A DNA stretch of 64,000 nt from RGIG3013 sp045538935 (GTDB lineage: Bacteria > Bacillota > Clostridia > Oscillospirales > Acutalibacteraceae), in assembly GCA_045538935.1 (NCBI GenBank), contig JAZQEI010000006.1:62001-126000 (forward strand). The letters are read 5' to 3'. Shown in pieces: positions 9,159 to 17,656 of the stretch. Every line of letters begins with the position of its first letter. Within the stretch, counting starts at the first letter, position 1. A model generated the notes under the pieces. It did not search any database. It was not told the origin of the DNA and saw only the letters and a list, made by a program, of their open reading frames with translations. The position numbers were made by a program, and so were the translations under genes.

Positions 9159-9910
9159 ACATGAAAGATAATAAAATTCGTCTTCAAAAGTTTTTGTCAG
9201 AGGCAGGAGTTGCCTCTCGTCGTAAGGCGGAAGAACTTATTGAACAAAAAAAGGTTAAGGTTAACGGTAGAATTGCTTCGATTGGCGATAAGGTTGATCC
9301 TATAAGAGATAAAGTTCAAGTAAGCGGCAAAACCGTTATCGCCGTTAAACAAAAAGTATATATAATGCTTCACAAACCAAGAGGCTTTATTACAACCATG
9401 AACGATGAACTTGATCGCAAGTGTGTTGCTATGCTTGTAAAAGATGTACCGCAACGTGTTTTTGCGGTTGGCAGATTAGACAAAGATTCTGAAGGTTTGC
9501 TTATAATGACAAATGATGGCGAATTCGCCAATAATTTAACACATCCGTCAAAGCACGTTAATAAGACATATCGTGTAACTGTTAAAGGTCTAGTTGATGA
9601 TGAGATTTTGTTTAAATTATCGTCTGGAATCACTTTAGACTATGGCAAAAAAACTTTACCTTGCAGTGTGCATGTAATAGAACGTAAAGAAGATAGAACT
9701 ATTTTACAGTTCGTAATTCAACAAGGTCTAAATCGCCAAATTCGCCGCATGTGTGATGCAGTTAATTTGCAGGTTATTCGCTTAAAGCGCACCGAAATTG
9801 CAGGTGTTAAACTCGGTATGTTACCGCAAGGTAAATGGCGCGATTTAAACGAACGTGAGATGAAATATCTTACCAACATAAGTAGCAATAAAGAGGGCGC
9901 AAGTGTATGA
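9155..9910 (+). CDS. rluB: Pseudouridine synthase, RluB/RsuA family
   Basis: A 251-aa rRNA pseudouridine synthase. An S4 RNA-binding domain (residues about 4-60, RLQKFLSEAGVASRRKAEELI) precedes the catalytic domain with GRLDKDSEGLLIMTNDG, whose Asp is the catalytic residue. The ATG at 9155 overlaps the stop of the carboxypeptidase gene. The second ATG at 9161 has better spacing from AAAGGA and may be the true start. In Firmicutes the homologue modifies 23S rRNA. Confidence 0.92.
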   Translation: MNMKDNKIRLQKFLSEAGVASRRKAEELIEQKKVKVNGRIASIGDKVDPIRDKVQVSGKTVIAVKQKVYIMLHKPRGFITTMNDELDRKCVAMLVKDVPQRVFAVGRLDKDSEGLLIMTNDGEFANNLTHPSKHVNKTYRVTVKGLVDDEILFKLSSGITLDYGKKTLPCSVHVIERKEDRTILQFVIQQGLNRQIRRMCDAVNLQVIRLKRTEIAGVKLGMLPQGKWRDLNEREMKYLTNISSNKEGASV

Positions 9911-10281
9911 TTGAAATAAAAACTGTACAGTCTTTTGATGAATTAAAAGAATTATATAAAAATAGAAATATTGATTTCTCTGATTTTTGTATGGCTGTTA
10001 GGGCAATGAATGGCAATGATGAGGTAGGTGTTTGTTTATTTTCGCTTACTCCCAAAGGAATTTATATAAAAGATATTGATCCCAAAGAAGATTTATCACT
10101 TGCTGACGGCGTTTTAAGAAGCGCTTTGCATGTTGCGGTTTTTCATAATGTTAATAATGCCTATTATGAAAGCACTGCACCAGAAGATCTGTTTAAAAAG
10201 CTTAAATTTGTTTTAAACGAAAAAGAAAAAACACTTAATATAAATAAGCTTTTTGAAAGCGGATGTTCTTGCCAAAATTAG
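9907..10281 (+). CDS. Hypothetical protein, possible divergent GNAT-like fold
   Basis: A 124-aa protein overlapping the rluB stop by 4 bases, so it is co-translated with it. The segment DGVLRSALHVAVFHNVNNAYYES followed by LFKKLKFV resembles the second half of an N-acetyltransferase (GNAT) fold, but the acetyl-CoA loop is not evident. It ends in a CSCQN tail. Function is unknown. Confidence 0.65.
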   Translation: MIEIKTVQSFDELKELYKNRNIDFSDFCMAVRAMNGNDEVGVCLFSLTPKGIYIKDIDPKEDLSLADGVLRSALHVAVFHNVNNAYYESTAPEDLFKKLKFVLNEKEKTLNINKLFESGCSCQN

Positions 10282-10292
10282 TAAAAATATAC

Positions 10293-10321
10293 TTGTAATT
10301 TGATTTATGAAATGATATAAT
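10293..10321 (+). promoter_or_regulatory. Sigma-A promoter of the carboxyltransferase operon
   Basis: TTGTAA at 10293-10298, a 17-bp spacer and TATAAT at 10316-10321, with an upstream TG giving an extended -10. Transcription should start near 10328, at the foot of the hairpin described at 10324-10368. Confidence 0.82.
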
Positions 10322-10323
10322 GT

Positions 10324-10368
10324 AAAATGGTGTTAAATTAGCGAGTTTTTATATTCGCTGACCATTTT
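10324..10368 (+). promoter_or_regulatory. Nested hairpin at the predicted 5' end of the carboxyltransferase mRNA
   Basis: AAAATGGT (10324-10331) can pair with ACCATTTT (10361-10368), and AGCGA (10340-10344) with TCGCT (10355-10359). The predicted start near 10328 would put the outer stem at the very 5' end of the message. It may be an mRNA-stabilising hairpin or a small regulatory structure. Confidence 0.5.
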
Positions 10369-10388
10369 TGTATTTTGGAGGATATAAA

Positions 10389-11768
10389 ATGAGTAATCTT
10401 GATGCAATGAATTTGCAAGAGGAAAGTAAAGCTTTAACTCGTCTTTTAAACTTATTTGACGACGGAAGTTTTACTCAAATAGAACGTTTACTTAAAAGCA
10501 ATCAAACCGATTGCGAGGTTGTTGCCGGTTACGGTACAATTAACGGTTCTGTAGTTTATGCTTATTCGCAGAATCGCAATGCACAAAACGGTGCAATGGG
10601 TGCAGTACAAGCTGCAAAAATTAAGCGTATTTACGATTTGGCTGTTCAAAACGGTGCACCTATTGTTGCAATTTTTGATTCTTTTGGTGCACACATTGAC
10701 GAAGGAATTGCTGCAATGGAGGCTTACGGCGAGCTAATTGGGGCTGCTGCAAATATTTCGGGCGTTGTTCCCCAAGTAGCACTTGTGCTCGGTAGCTGCA
10801 TAGGTTCTTCCGCAGTACTTGCATCTCAGTCTGATATAGTTATAATGAGCAAAGAAGCTGAGCTATATGTAACATCTGGTAGCATACTTGGTGATAAAGA
10901 AAACATAATAGGTACAAGCTTTTTGGCAGCACAAAACGGAACTGCATCTATCGTTTGTGATGACGATGCTGATGCCTTAAATAAAGCACGAGATATTATT
11001 TCATATCTTCCTTCAAATAATTTATCTACTCCGTTATTTACAGAATATGCAACACCTACTATTAATAAGTTTGATGCTTTAGATGTTTTGGGTGTTATAA
11101 ATTCTGTTTTTGATGCAAATAGCTTCACTCAAATTTTGTCAGAGTTTGGCAATACTTCAATAGTTGGTTTTGCGCGTCTTGGTGGTGCTTCGGTTGGTGT
11201 TGTAGCTACAAATACTGCCGATAGCGATGGTTACGTTAAAAAAGATGGTGCAAATAAGATTGCAAGATTTGTACGTTTGTGTGATGCATATTCTATTCCG
11301 ATTATTTCTATTGTTGACTCAATTGGTTTCTTGGCAGATAAAGAAAGTGAAATTGACGGTTCGGTAAAAACGGTATCAATGTTAACACATGCCTTTAGCG
11401 AAGCTACTACTGCAAAAATTGCTGTTATTACCGGTAATGCAATTTCGTCTGCTTATATTGCTTTTGCTTCAAAAGCTGCGGGTAATGATTTTGTTTTTGC
11501 ATGGGATACTGCTACCATTAGCGCTCTTGCTCCCATGACCGCTGTTCAGCTTTTATATAAAGACCGTTTGGCTGGTGGTGAAAGCAGAGAAGATTTAGAG
11601 AAAGAATACGCACAAAAAGAATCAGCAATTAATGCTGCCGAGTGCGGATTTATTGATGATGTAATTGCTCCTGTTGATACTGCCGCACGTCTTATGTCAG
11701 CAACATCTGTTCTGGATTCTAAGCGAGTATCTACTCTTAATAAAAAGCATTCTAATATTCAACTTTAA
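10389..11768 (+). CDS. Carboxyl transferase subunit (12S/MmdA-like)
   Basis: A 459-aa protein of the acyl-CoA carboxyltransferase family with both crotonase-like halves. The N-half shows GAVQAAKIKRIYDLA and GSCIGSSAVLASQSDIVIM. The C-half shows GFARLGGASVGVVATN and FAWDTATISALAPMTAVQLLY. Such subunits move a carboxyl group between biotin and an acyl-CoA. GGAGGA at 10377-10382 fixes the start. It heads an operon with a biotin carrier and an OadA-like gene. It is shorter than typical MmdA (about 510 aa), so the exact acyl-CoA substrate is uncertain. Confidence 0.85.
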   Translation: MSNLDAMNLQEESKALTRLLNLFDDGSFTQIERLLKSNQTDCEVVAGYGTINGSVVYAYSQNRNAQNGAMGAVQAAKIKRIYDLAVQNGAPIVAIFDSFGAHIDEGIAAMEAYGELIGAAANISGVVPQVALVLGSCIGSSAVLASQSDIVIMSKEAELYVTSGSILGDKENIIGTSFLAAQNGTASIVCDDDADALNKARDIISYLPSNNLSTPLFTEYATPTINKFDALDVLGVINSVFDANSFTQILSEFGNTSIVGFARLGGASVGVVATNTADSDGYVKKDGANKIARFVRLCDAYSIPIISIVDSIGFLADKESEIDGSVKTVSMLTHAFSEATTAKIAVITGNAISSAYIAFASKAAGNDFVFAWDTATISALAPMTAVQLLYKDRLAGGESREDLEKEYAQKESAINAAECGFIDDVIAPVDTAARLMSATSVLDSKRVSTLNKKHSNIQL

Positions 11769-11798
11769 TAGTTTGATCTTCAGAAAGGATAGATAATA

Positions 11799-12212
11799 AT
11801 GAAACAATTAAAAATTACCGTTAACGGAAAAGTTTATGATGTACAAGTTGAAGAAACAAGTGTTGGCGCAACTCAAACTACAGTAGCTGCTCCCGCATTG
11901 GCTTCGGCTGCACCGGCAACACCTGCACCTACAGCAGCACCCGCTGCACCAGTAGCAGAAACTCCCGCGGCACCAGCAGCTCCAGTTGCGGCAGGCGAGG
12001 GCGCAGAAATTACTGCTCCGGTTCCTGGTTCGGTTGTTAAGGTTTTAGTTTCTGCAGGTCAGAGCGTTAAAAAAGGTGATGCACTTTTCATACTTGAGGC
12101 TATGAAGATGGAAAACGAAATTTTTGCTCCTAACGATGGCGTTGTTACTGCTGTAATGGTATCGGTTGGCGAAAATGTTGATTCCGGCAAAGCACTTTGC
12201 ACTCTTAAATAA
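11799..12212 (+). CDS. Biotin carboxyl carrier protein (1.3S/GcdC-like)
   Basis: A 137-aa protein carrying the biotin for the neighbouring carboxyltransferases. It has a short N-terminal beta segment, an Ala/Pro-rich flexible linker (about residues 30-65), and a biotinyl domain with EAMKMENE, where the central Lys is the biotinylation site. AGAAAGGA lies upstream. It is shared between the upstream acyl-CoA subunit and the downstream keto-acid subunit. Confidence 0.93.
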   Translation: MKQLKITVNGKVYDVQVEETSVGATQTTVAAPALASAAPATPAPTAAPAAPVAETPAAPAAPVAAGEGAEITAPVPGSVVKVLVSAGQSVKKGDALFILEAMKMENEIFAPNDGVVTAVMVSVGENVDSGKALCTLK

Positions 12213-12240
12213 TTTTAACTAGAAACGAGGTGTGCTTTAA

Positions 12241-13638
12241 TTGGCACGTATAGGTATAACTGAAACTGTATTGCGTGACGCTCATCAGTCGTTAATCGCA
12301 ACCAGAATGACATTAGACGATATGCTTCCAATGCTTGAAAAACTTGACAAGGTTGGTTTTCATTCATTAGAGTGTTGGGGCGGCGCTACATTTGACTCAT
12401 GTTTAAGATTTTTAGATGAAGATCCGTGGGATAGACTAAGAACCATTAGAAAAATGTGTCCAAATACAAAGCTTCAGATGCTTTTTAGAGGACAAAATAT
12501 GCTTGGTTATCGTCATTATTCAGACGATGTCGTTGAATATTTTGTTCAAAAGTCTGTTGCGAATGGTATCGATATTTTAAGAATTTTTGATGCGCTTAAC
12601 GACATTAGAAATTTACAGACCGCAATTAATGCCGCTAAAAAAGAAGGCGCACATATGCAAGCAGCAATTTCTTATACAACAGGTCCTGTGTTTGATATTA
12701 AGTATTACACAGACTATGCTAAGCAGTTAGAAAATGCTGGTGCAGATTCTATTTGTATTAAAGATATGGCAGGTTTGCTTACTCCTTATGGTGTATATGA
12801 TCTTGTTAAGGCCATTAAAGAAACAATTAAGGTTCCGGTTCAAGTTCATTCACACTACACTTCAGGACTTGGAAGTATGGTGCTTTTAAAAGCAATTGAA
12901 GCAGGCGCAGACGTTGTTGATACTGCAATGTCGCCCTTAGCGCTTGGCACATCTCATCCGGCTACGGAATCAATTGTAGCGGCATTACAGTCTACTGAGT
13001 TTGACACAGGTCTTGATTTGGAAGCACTTGATGATATAGCAAAGTATGTTTCTACTTTAAGAGAAAAATATATTGCAGATGGTCTTTTAAGTCCCAAAAT
13101 GCTTGGTGTTGATGCAAAAGCATTAATTTATCAGGTTCCGGGTGGAATGCTTTCTAATTTGCTTTCTCAGTTAAAGCAGCAGGGTAAGGAAGATAAGTTG
13201 ACCGAAGTTTTAAGTGAGGTTCCAAAGGTTAGAGCAGATTGTGGATATCCTCCACTAGTTACTCCATCATCACAAATTGTTGGTACACAGGCTGTACTTA
13301 ATGTTATAAGCGGCGAACGCTATAAAATGGTTACTAAAGAGTTTAAAGGCATTGTAAAGGGTGAATACGGTAAAACTCCTGTTGCCATTGATCCTGACTT
13401 TAGAAAGAAAATTATTGGTGATGATGAGCCTATTGACTGTAGACCTGCAGATCTTATAGCTCCAGAGTTAGATGCTTTTAAAGAAAAGGTTAAGCAATAT
13501 GCACAACAGGAAGAGGATGTATTATCTCTTGCACAGTTTGACCAAGTAGCTGTTAAGTTCTTCGAAAAGAGAAACAATAATATTTACAAGGTTGATTCTG
13601 AGCATAGCGATGCAAAAAATGCTATTCATCCTATTTAA
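12241..13638 (+). CDS. Oxaloacetate decarboxylase alpha / transcarboxylase 5S-like subunit
   Basis: A 465-aa HMGL-like TIM-barrel carboxyltransferase. It shows ETVLRDAHQSLIATRM (metal-binding Asp), ECWGGATFDSCLRFLDEDPW, the carboxyl-carrying Lys in IKDMAGLLTP, and the metal ligands VHSHYTSG. A conserved C-terminal PYC_OADA region follows. There is no fused biotin domain, since the carrier is the preceding gene. It would interconvert carboxybiotin plus pyruvate and oxaloacetate. The start is TTG with GAGGTG upstream. Confidence 0.92.
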   Translation: MARIGITETVLRDAHQSLIATRMTLDDMLPMLEKLDKVGFHSLECWGGATFDSCLRFLDEDPWDRLRTIRKMCPNTKLQMLFRGQNMLGYRHYSDDVVEYFVQKSVANGIDILRIFDALNDIRNLQTAINAAKKEGAHMQAAISYTTGPVFDIKYYTDYAKQLENAGADSICIKDMAGLLTPYGVYDLVKAIKETIKVPVQVHSHYTSGLGSMVLLKAIEAGADVVDTAMSPLALGTSHPATESIVAALQSTEFDTGLDLEALDDIAKYVSTLREKYIADGLLSPKMLGVDAKALIYQVPGGMLSNLLSQLKQQGKEDKLTEVLSEVPKVRADCGYPPLVTPSSQIVGTQAVLNVISGERYKMVTKEFKGIVKGEYGKTPVAIDPDFRKKIIGDDEPIDCRPADLIAPELDAFKEKVKQYAQQEEDVLSLAQFDQVAVKFFEKRNNNIYKVDSEHSDAKNAIHPI

Positions 13639-13648
13639 CAAAAAATCC

Positions 13649-13677
13649 TTGCATATTTTAGCTTTATGTGATATATT
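13649..13677 (+). promoter_or_regulatory. Sigma-A promoter for secG
   Basis: TTGCAT at 13649-13654, a 17-bp spacer and TATATT at 13672-13677 with an extended TGA before the -10. Confidence 0.75.
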
Positions 13678-13710
13678 CTTATTGGTTTAAAAAATTATGG
13701 AGGTTGTCTA

Positions 13711-13956
13711 ATGAGCGTTATAGAAGTTATTATCGGTATAGTTATTGCTTTGCTGTCCATTGTAATTATTTTAGCTGTTTTGTTGCAACAAGGTCGCCGT
13801 TCTGGTATTTCCGGTGCCATTTCTGGTGCGGCTGATACATTCTTTTCTAAAAATCAAGCAAAGACAGTCGATGCAAAAATAGCACGCGTAACTAAATATC
13901 TTGCAATTTTATTTGCTATATTAGCATTGGTTGCTAATTATATTGCATTAAAGTAA
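13711..13956 (+). CDS. secG: Preprotein translocase subunit SecG
   Basis: An 81-aa membrane protein, an accessory subunit of the SecYEG channel. It has two transmembrane helices around the conserved LLQQGRRSGISGAISGAADTFF loop. The strong ribosome binding site GGAGG lies about 9 bases upstream. It has its own promoter and a strong terminator. Confidence 0.93.
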   Translation: MSVIEVIIGIVIALLSIVIILAVLLQQGRRSGISGAISGAADTFFSKNQAKTVDAKIARVTKYLAILFAILALVANYIALK

Positions 13957-13963
13957 AAAAATT

Positions 13964-13994
13964 AAAGCACAGGCTTAAAGCCTGTGCTTTTTTT
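13964..13994 (+). terminator. Intrinsic terminator after secG
   Basis: An 11-bp perfect stem (13964-13974 with 13980-13990, core GCACAGGC/GCCTGTGC), a 5-base loop and a T run. Confidence 0.95.
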
Positions 13995-14043
13995 ATGCCT
14001 TGTTTTCATATACTTTATTAAATGCTTAATAAAGGAGAAAATA

Positions 14044-14310
14044 ATGCAAATATTAAAAATTGTTTTTATTGTTTTATGTGTGTTGTATTCGTTGTTTTAT
14101 TTATATACAGCTTTTAAAATACAAAAGCCCATTAAAACAATATTGTTTTATGCATTTGTTGGTGTTATAACTCTGTTTATAATTAATCTAACTTCATCGT
14201 TTACAGGTGTATGTATAAATATTAATAAATACACTTTAATAGGCAGTTGCGCTACATCTTTGCCAGGCATAATAACCTTTTTGATTTTAAATCTTGTTTT
14301 TGTTATTTAA
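14044..14310 (+). CDS. bofA: BofA-family protein (pro-sigma-K processing inhibitor-like)
   Basis: An 88-aa membrane protein with two or three hydrophobic helices. The C-terminal KYTLIGSCATSLPGIITFLILNLVF resembles the conserved end of BofA. In Bacillus, BofA holds the SpoIVFB protease inactive until SpoIVB signals. AAAGGAG 8 bases upstream selects the ATG at 14044 over an upstream non-ATG start. spoIVB lies elsewhere in this window, which makes a pro-sigma-K checkpoint role plausible. Confidence 0.75.
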   Translation: MQILKIVFIVLCVLYSLFYLYTAFKIQKPIKTILFYAFVGVITLFIINLTSSFTGVCININKYTLIGSCATSLPGIITFLILNLVFVI

Positions 14311-14374
14311 TGCTTTATTTCGGTATTAAATTATGATAAAATATTATTGTAAGTAAAAATAAAGGAAGTTAATT

Positions 14375-17300
14375 ATGCTTAAATTTGTTGTTGGTCGTGC
14401 CGCAAGCGGAAAAACAACTGAAATATTTAATGAGATTTCTGCTACCGTTAATAGCGGTGGTCGGGCTGTGTTAATAGTACCTGAACAGTTTTCGTTTGAG
14501 AGCGAAAGAAAACTACTTGAAGTATTAAAGGATTCTGATACATCAAAAGTTTCGGTACTAAGCTTTACGCGTTTAGCAGAGAATATTGCAAAAAGTTGCG
14601 GAGATATTGGCGGAACTGTTGTTACAGATTTTGATCGTATTGTTTTAATAGGCTCTGTTATGCTACAATTAAAGGACGAACTTTTTCTTTGGGGTAAATA
14701 TGCATCTTCGTTTGATTTTATTAAATCAATTGCATCTACTATTTGTGAATTCAAAATGTCTAATATTACTCCTAACAATCTAAATGAGTGCCTTGAACTT
14801 GTTGAAGACGGATTATTAAAAAACAAGCTTCACGATTTATCCATTATTTTAAGTGGATACGATGCTTTGCTTGAAAACAGATTTATAGACCCACTTGATA
14901 ATTTGACTCGTTTGTCTCGTCAGCTTGAATATGATGATTTTTTTGTTGGAAAAAACGTTTATTTTGATAATTTTAAAGGCTTTACGGGTCAACAATATTC
15001 TGTAATTAAAAGAATATTGCAAAAAGCAGAAAATGTAGTAGTTACACTGAATTCCGATGGTGAGTTTGACAATGATGTCGGTACATTTGCTACTGTAAAT
15101 AAAATGTATCATAAATTATCATCTATAGCTAGAGAGCTTGGTGTTAAATGCGCTAATGAAAAAATACTCAAATCGTCATACTACAATTGTGAAGAATTGT
15201 CTGCTTTAGAGAAAAAACTTAGTATACACAACGACTTTAAATATAATAAAGACGTCGACAACTTAACCCTTTGTATTGCAGACACGCATTATGATGAGGT
15301 TGCTTTTGTTGCAGAGAAAATTCACAATTTGGTGCGCACAAAAGGGTATAGGTACAAGGATTTTGTTGTTATTGCAAGAGACGCTTCATTGTATCAAAAT
15401 ATGGCACAAATTGAGTTTGACAGAAACAATATTCCGTATTTTATGGACATGCGTGTACCGCTTAATTCTATGCCAATAGCTGTTTTTATTGATAATTTGA
15501 TAAAAGCTAGCTGTGAAATTAGTTCGGAATATGTTTTTTCAATGTTAAAAACAGGGCTAACAACTATAAAAGATGATGATATATTTATGCTTGAAAACTA
15601 TACGTATGTATGGAAAATTGATCATAATCGTTGGTTTGACAAGTGGGATATGGATCCAAACGGATTTGAAGTTTATGATGAGAAAAAAAGTGAGTCAATA
15701 AAACAAGAATTAGAAAAAATGAATTCGCTAAAAAATATAGCTCTTAAACCAATTTTACAGTTAAAAAACAATAGCGGCAAAACGGCAAAGGATATTTCTA
15801 AATGTATTTATAAGTGTTTAAAAGATTTTGAAGTTATAAATAATTTAAATAAATATACTAATAAATTGTTTGCAAACCATAAGGCAAATGAAGCTGATAT
15901 ACAAAAAAAGAGTTATACAGCTGTTTTAAATGTTCTAGATTCAATTGTTAACTGTGCCGGAACAGAAGAAATTACTTTACAAGATTTCTTAAAATTGTGG
16001 CGATTAGCATTATCGGCAGCAACTATAGGTAATATACCTCAAATGTTAGATGAAATAACCTTTGGTTCGGCCGATAGAATACGTCCATCACGTCCAAAGG
16101 TTGCATTTGTTATTGGTGTAAATAATGATGTTTTTCCTGCGCGTCCAAGTGCGTCGGGTTTATTTGCTATGCATGAAAGAAATCGTTTGTCAGAAAGTGG
16201 ACTTCAAATAAACGATTTATCTATAGATTTTGCACTAGAAGAAAATTATTTGTTCTATACATCTGTTTGTTGTGCCAGCGACATGGTATTTATATCATGC
16301 AGCAGTAGTGATGAAAACTCTGTACAGCTTTTGCCGTCACCTATGTTCGAGAGCATACAAAAATCCTTTGAAAAATGTATAACGTTATCACGTAAATTCA
16401 ACGATGAATCTATACCCGAAACAAAATCGTCGGGCTTTAATAAAATGCTTGCCATATCTAATAAAAACAGCAACCTTTATTTATCGTTAAATGAATATTA
16501 TTCTAACGATGCTGATTATGCTCAAAAGCTTGCTAATATAAATGAAATCGAAAAGATAACCGATTATTCTCTTTCTCCGAAAACTGCCAAAGAACTTTTT
16601 GGCGAAAATATTTATTTATCTGCAAGTCGTTTCGATACATACCATAAGTGCAAATTTTCTCATTTTATTAAATATGGATTAAGGGCCAAAACCTTAAAAC
16701 CGGCAGAACTAGATGTTTTAAAAAAGGGAACTATAGTACATTATGTTTTCGAATGCTTGTTTAAAGAATTTAAAGATAATATTGGCGGCATAAACAAAAA
16801 AATTGTTTATAGTAAAATTAATTCATATATAAACCAATATATTAATTCTATTGTTGGCGCTAACACAATAAAAGATGCCAAGTTTAAGTTTATGCTTAAA
16901 AAAATTACCGAAGTAACCAAAGAAGTAGCATACCATATTGTTGAAGAATTAAAGCAGAGCGATTTTAAACCGGCTGAATTTGAGTTAAAAATTGGCAAAG
17001 ATGAAGACATTGATTCTAATATTATTCCGTTAGAAAATGGCAGCGTAAGTATTAATGGCTCTATTGATAGAGTAGATGTATATAATGGATATATTCGTAT
17101 AATCGATTATAAAACAGGCAGACGTAAATTTAAACTTCCAGACATATACTTCGGACTTAATTTACAAATGCTTATATACCTTTATGCAATAATTAACAGT
17201 CAAAATAATGATTACGCCTCGCTTAAACCTGCTGGTATATTATATATGCCGTCTTACAGAGAGATCGGTGTAGATAATTCTATGGCTATGAACGGACTTA

Positions 17301-17656
17301 TAGCATTTAATGATGATGTAGTTCGTGCTATGGAGAAAAATAATAACGGTGAATTTATACCTAAATTAAAGGTTACACAAAACGGTAGCCTTTATAAAAC
17401 TTGCACTTCTTTTACAGATGAAGAGAATTTTAGTTTGATTTTTGATCATATCACTAAGCTCATAAAAGATATGGGTGAATCACTGCATAATGGTGAGATT
17501 AATGTGTCTCCTGTAGATACCGACGATGTTAATGCTTGTAAATACTGCGAATTTGCTAGTGTCTGCAGAAGTGAAAATATAGAGCATACTTTAGTTGACA
17601 AAATGAGTAATGAAGAGTTGCTGGAACGAATAAGGGGTGAGAAGAGTGAAGCATAA
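14375..17656 (+). CDS. addB: AddB subunit of helicase-nuclease (RecBCD-like)
   Basis: A 1093-aa protein, typical for AddB. The N-terminal Walker A (GRAASGKTTE) starts a UvrD-like region. The C-terminal PD-(D/E)xK nuclease has IIDYKTGRRKF. The iron-sulfur cluster cysteines are seen in YHKCKFSHF and CKYCEFASVC. With AddA it processes double-strand breaks for RecA loading. AGGAAG precedes the ATG. The end overlaps addA. Confidence 0.96.
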   Translation: MLKFVVGRAASGKTTEIFNEISATVNSGGRAVLIVPEQFSFESERKLLEVLKDSDTSKVSVLSFTRLAENIAKSCGDIGGTVVTDFDRIVLIGSVMLQLKDELFLWGKYASSFDFIKSIASTICEFKMSNITPNNLNECLELVEDGLLKNKLHDLSIILSGYDALLENRFIDPLDNLTRLSRQLEYDDFFVGKNVYFDNFKGFTGQQYSVIKRILQKAENVVVTLNSDGEFDNDVGTFATVNKMYHKLSSIARELGVKCANEKILKSSYYNCEELSALEKKLSIHNDFKYNKDVDNLTLCIADTHYDEVAFVAEKIHNLVRTKGYRYKDFVVIARDASLYQNMAQIEFDRNNIPYFMDMRVPLNSMPIAVFIDNLIKASCEISSEYVFSMLKTGLTTIKDDDIFMLENYTYVWKIDHNRWFDKWDMDPNGFEVYDEKKSESIKQELEKMNSLKNIALKPILQLKNNSGKTAKDISKCIYKCLKDFEVINNLNKYTNKLFANHKANEADIQKKSYTAVLNVLDSIVNCAGTEEITLQDFLKLWRLALSAATIGNIPQMLDEITFGSADRIRPSRPKVAFVIGVNNDVFPARPSASGLFAMHERNRLSESGLQINDLSIDFALEENYLFYTSVCCASDMVFISCSSSDENSVQLLPSPMFESIQKSFEKCITLSRKFNDESIPETKSSGFNKMLAISNKNSNLYLSLNEYYSNDADYAQKLANINEIEKITDYSLSPKTAKELFGENIYLSASRFDTYHKCKFSHFIKYGLRAKTLKPAELDVLKKGTIVHYVFECLFKEFKDNIGGINKKIVYSKINSYINQYINSIVGANTIKDAKFKFMLKKITEVTKEVAYHIVEELKQSDFKPAEFELKIGKDEDIDSNIIPLENGSVSINGSIDRVDVYNGYIRIIDYKTGRRKFKLPDIYFGLNLQMLIYLYAIINSQNNDYASLKPAGILYMPSYREIGVDNSMAMNGLIAFNDDVVRAMEKNNNGEFIPKLKVTQNGSLYKTCTSFTDEENFSLIFDHITKLIKDMGESLHNGEINVSPVDTDDVNACKYCEFASVCRSENIEHTLVDKMSNEELLERIRGEKSEA

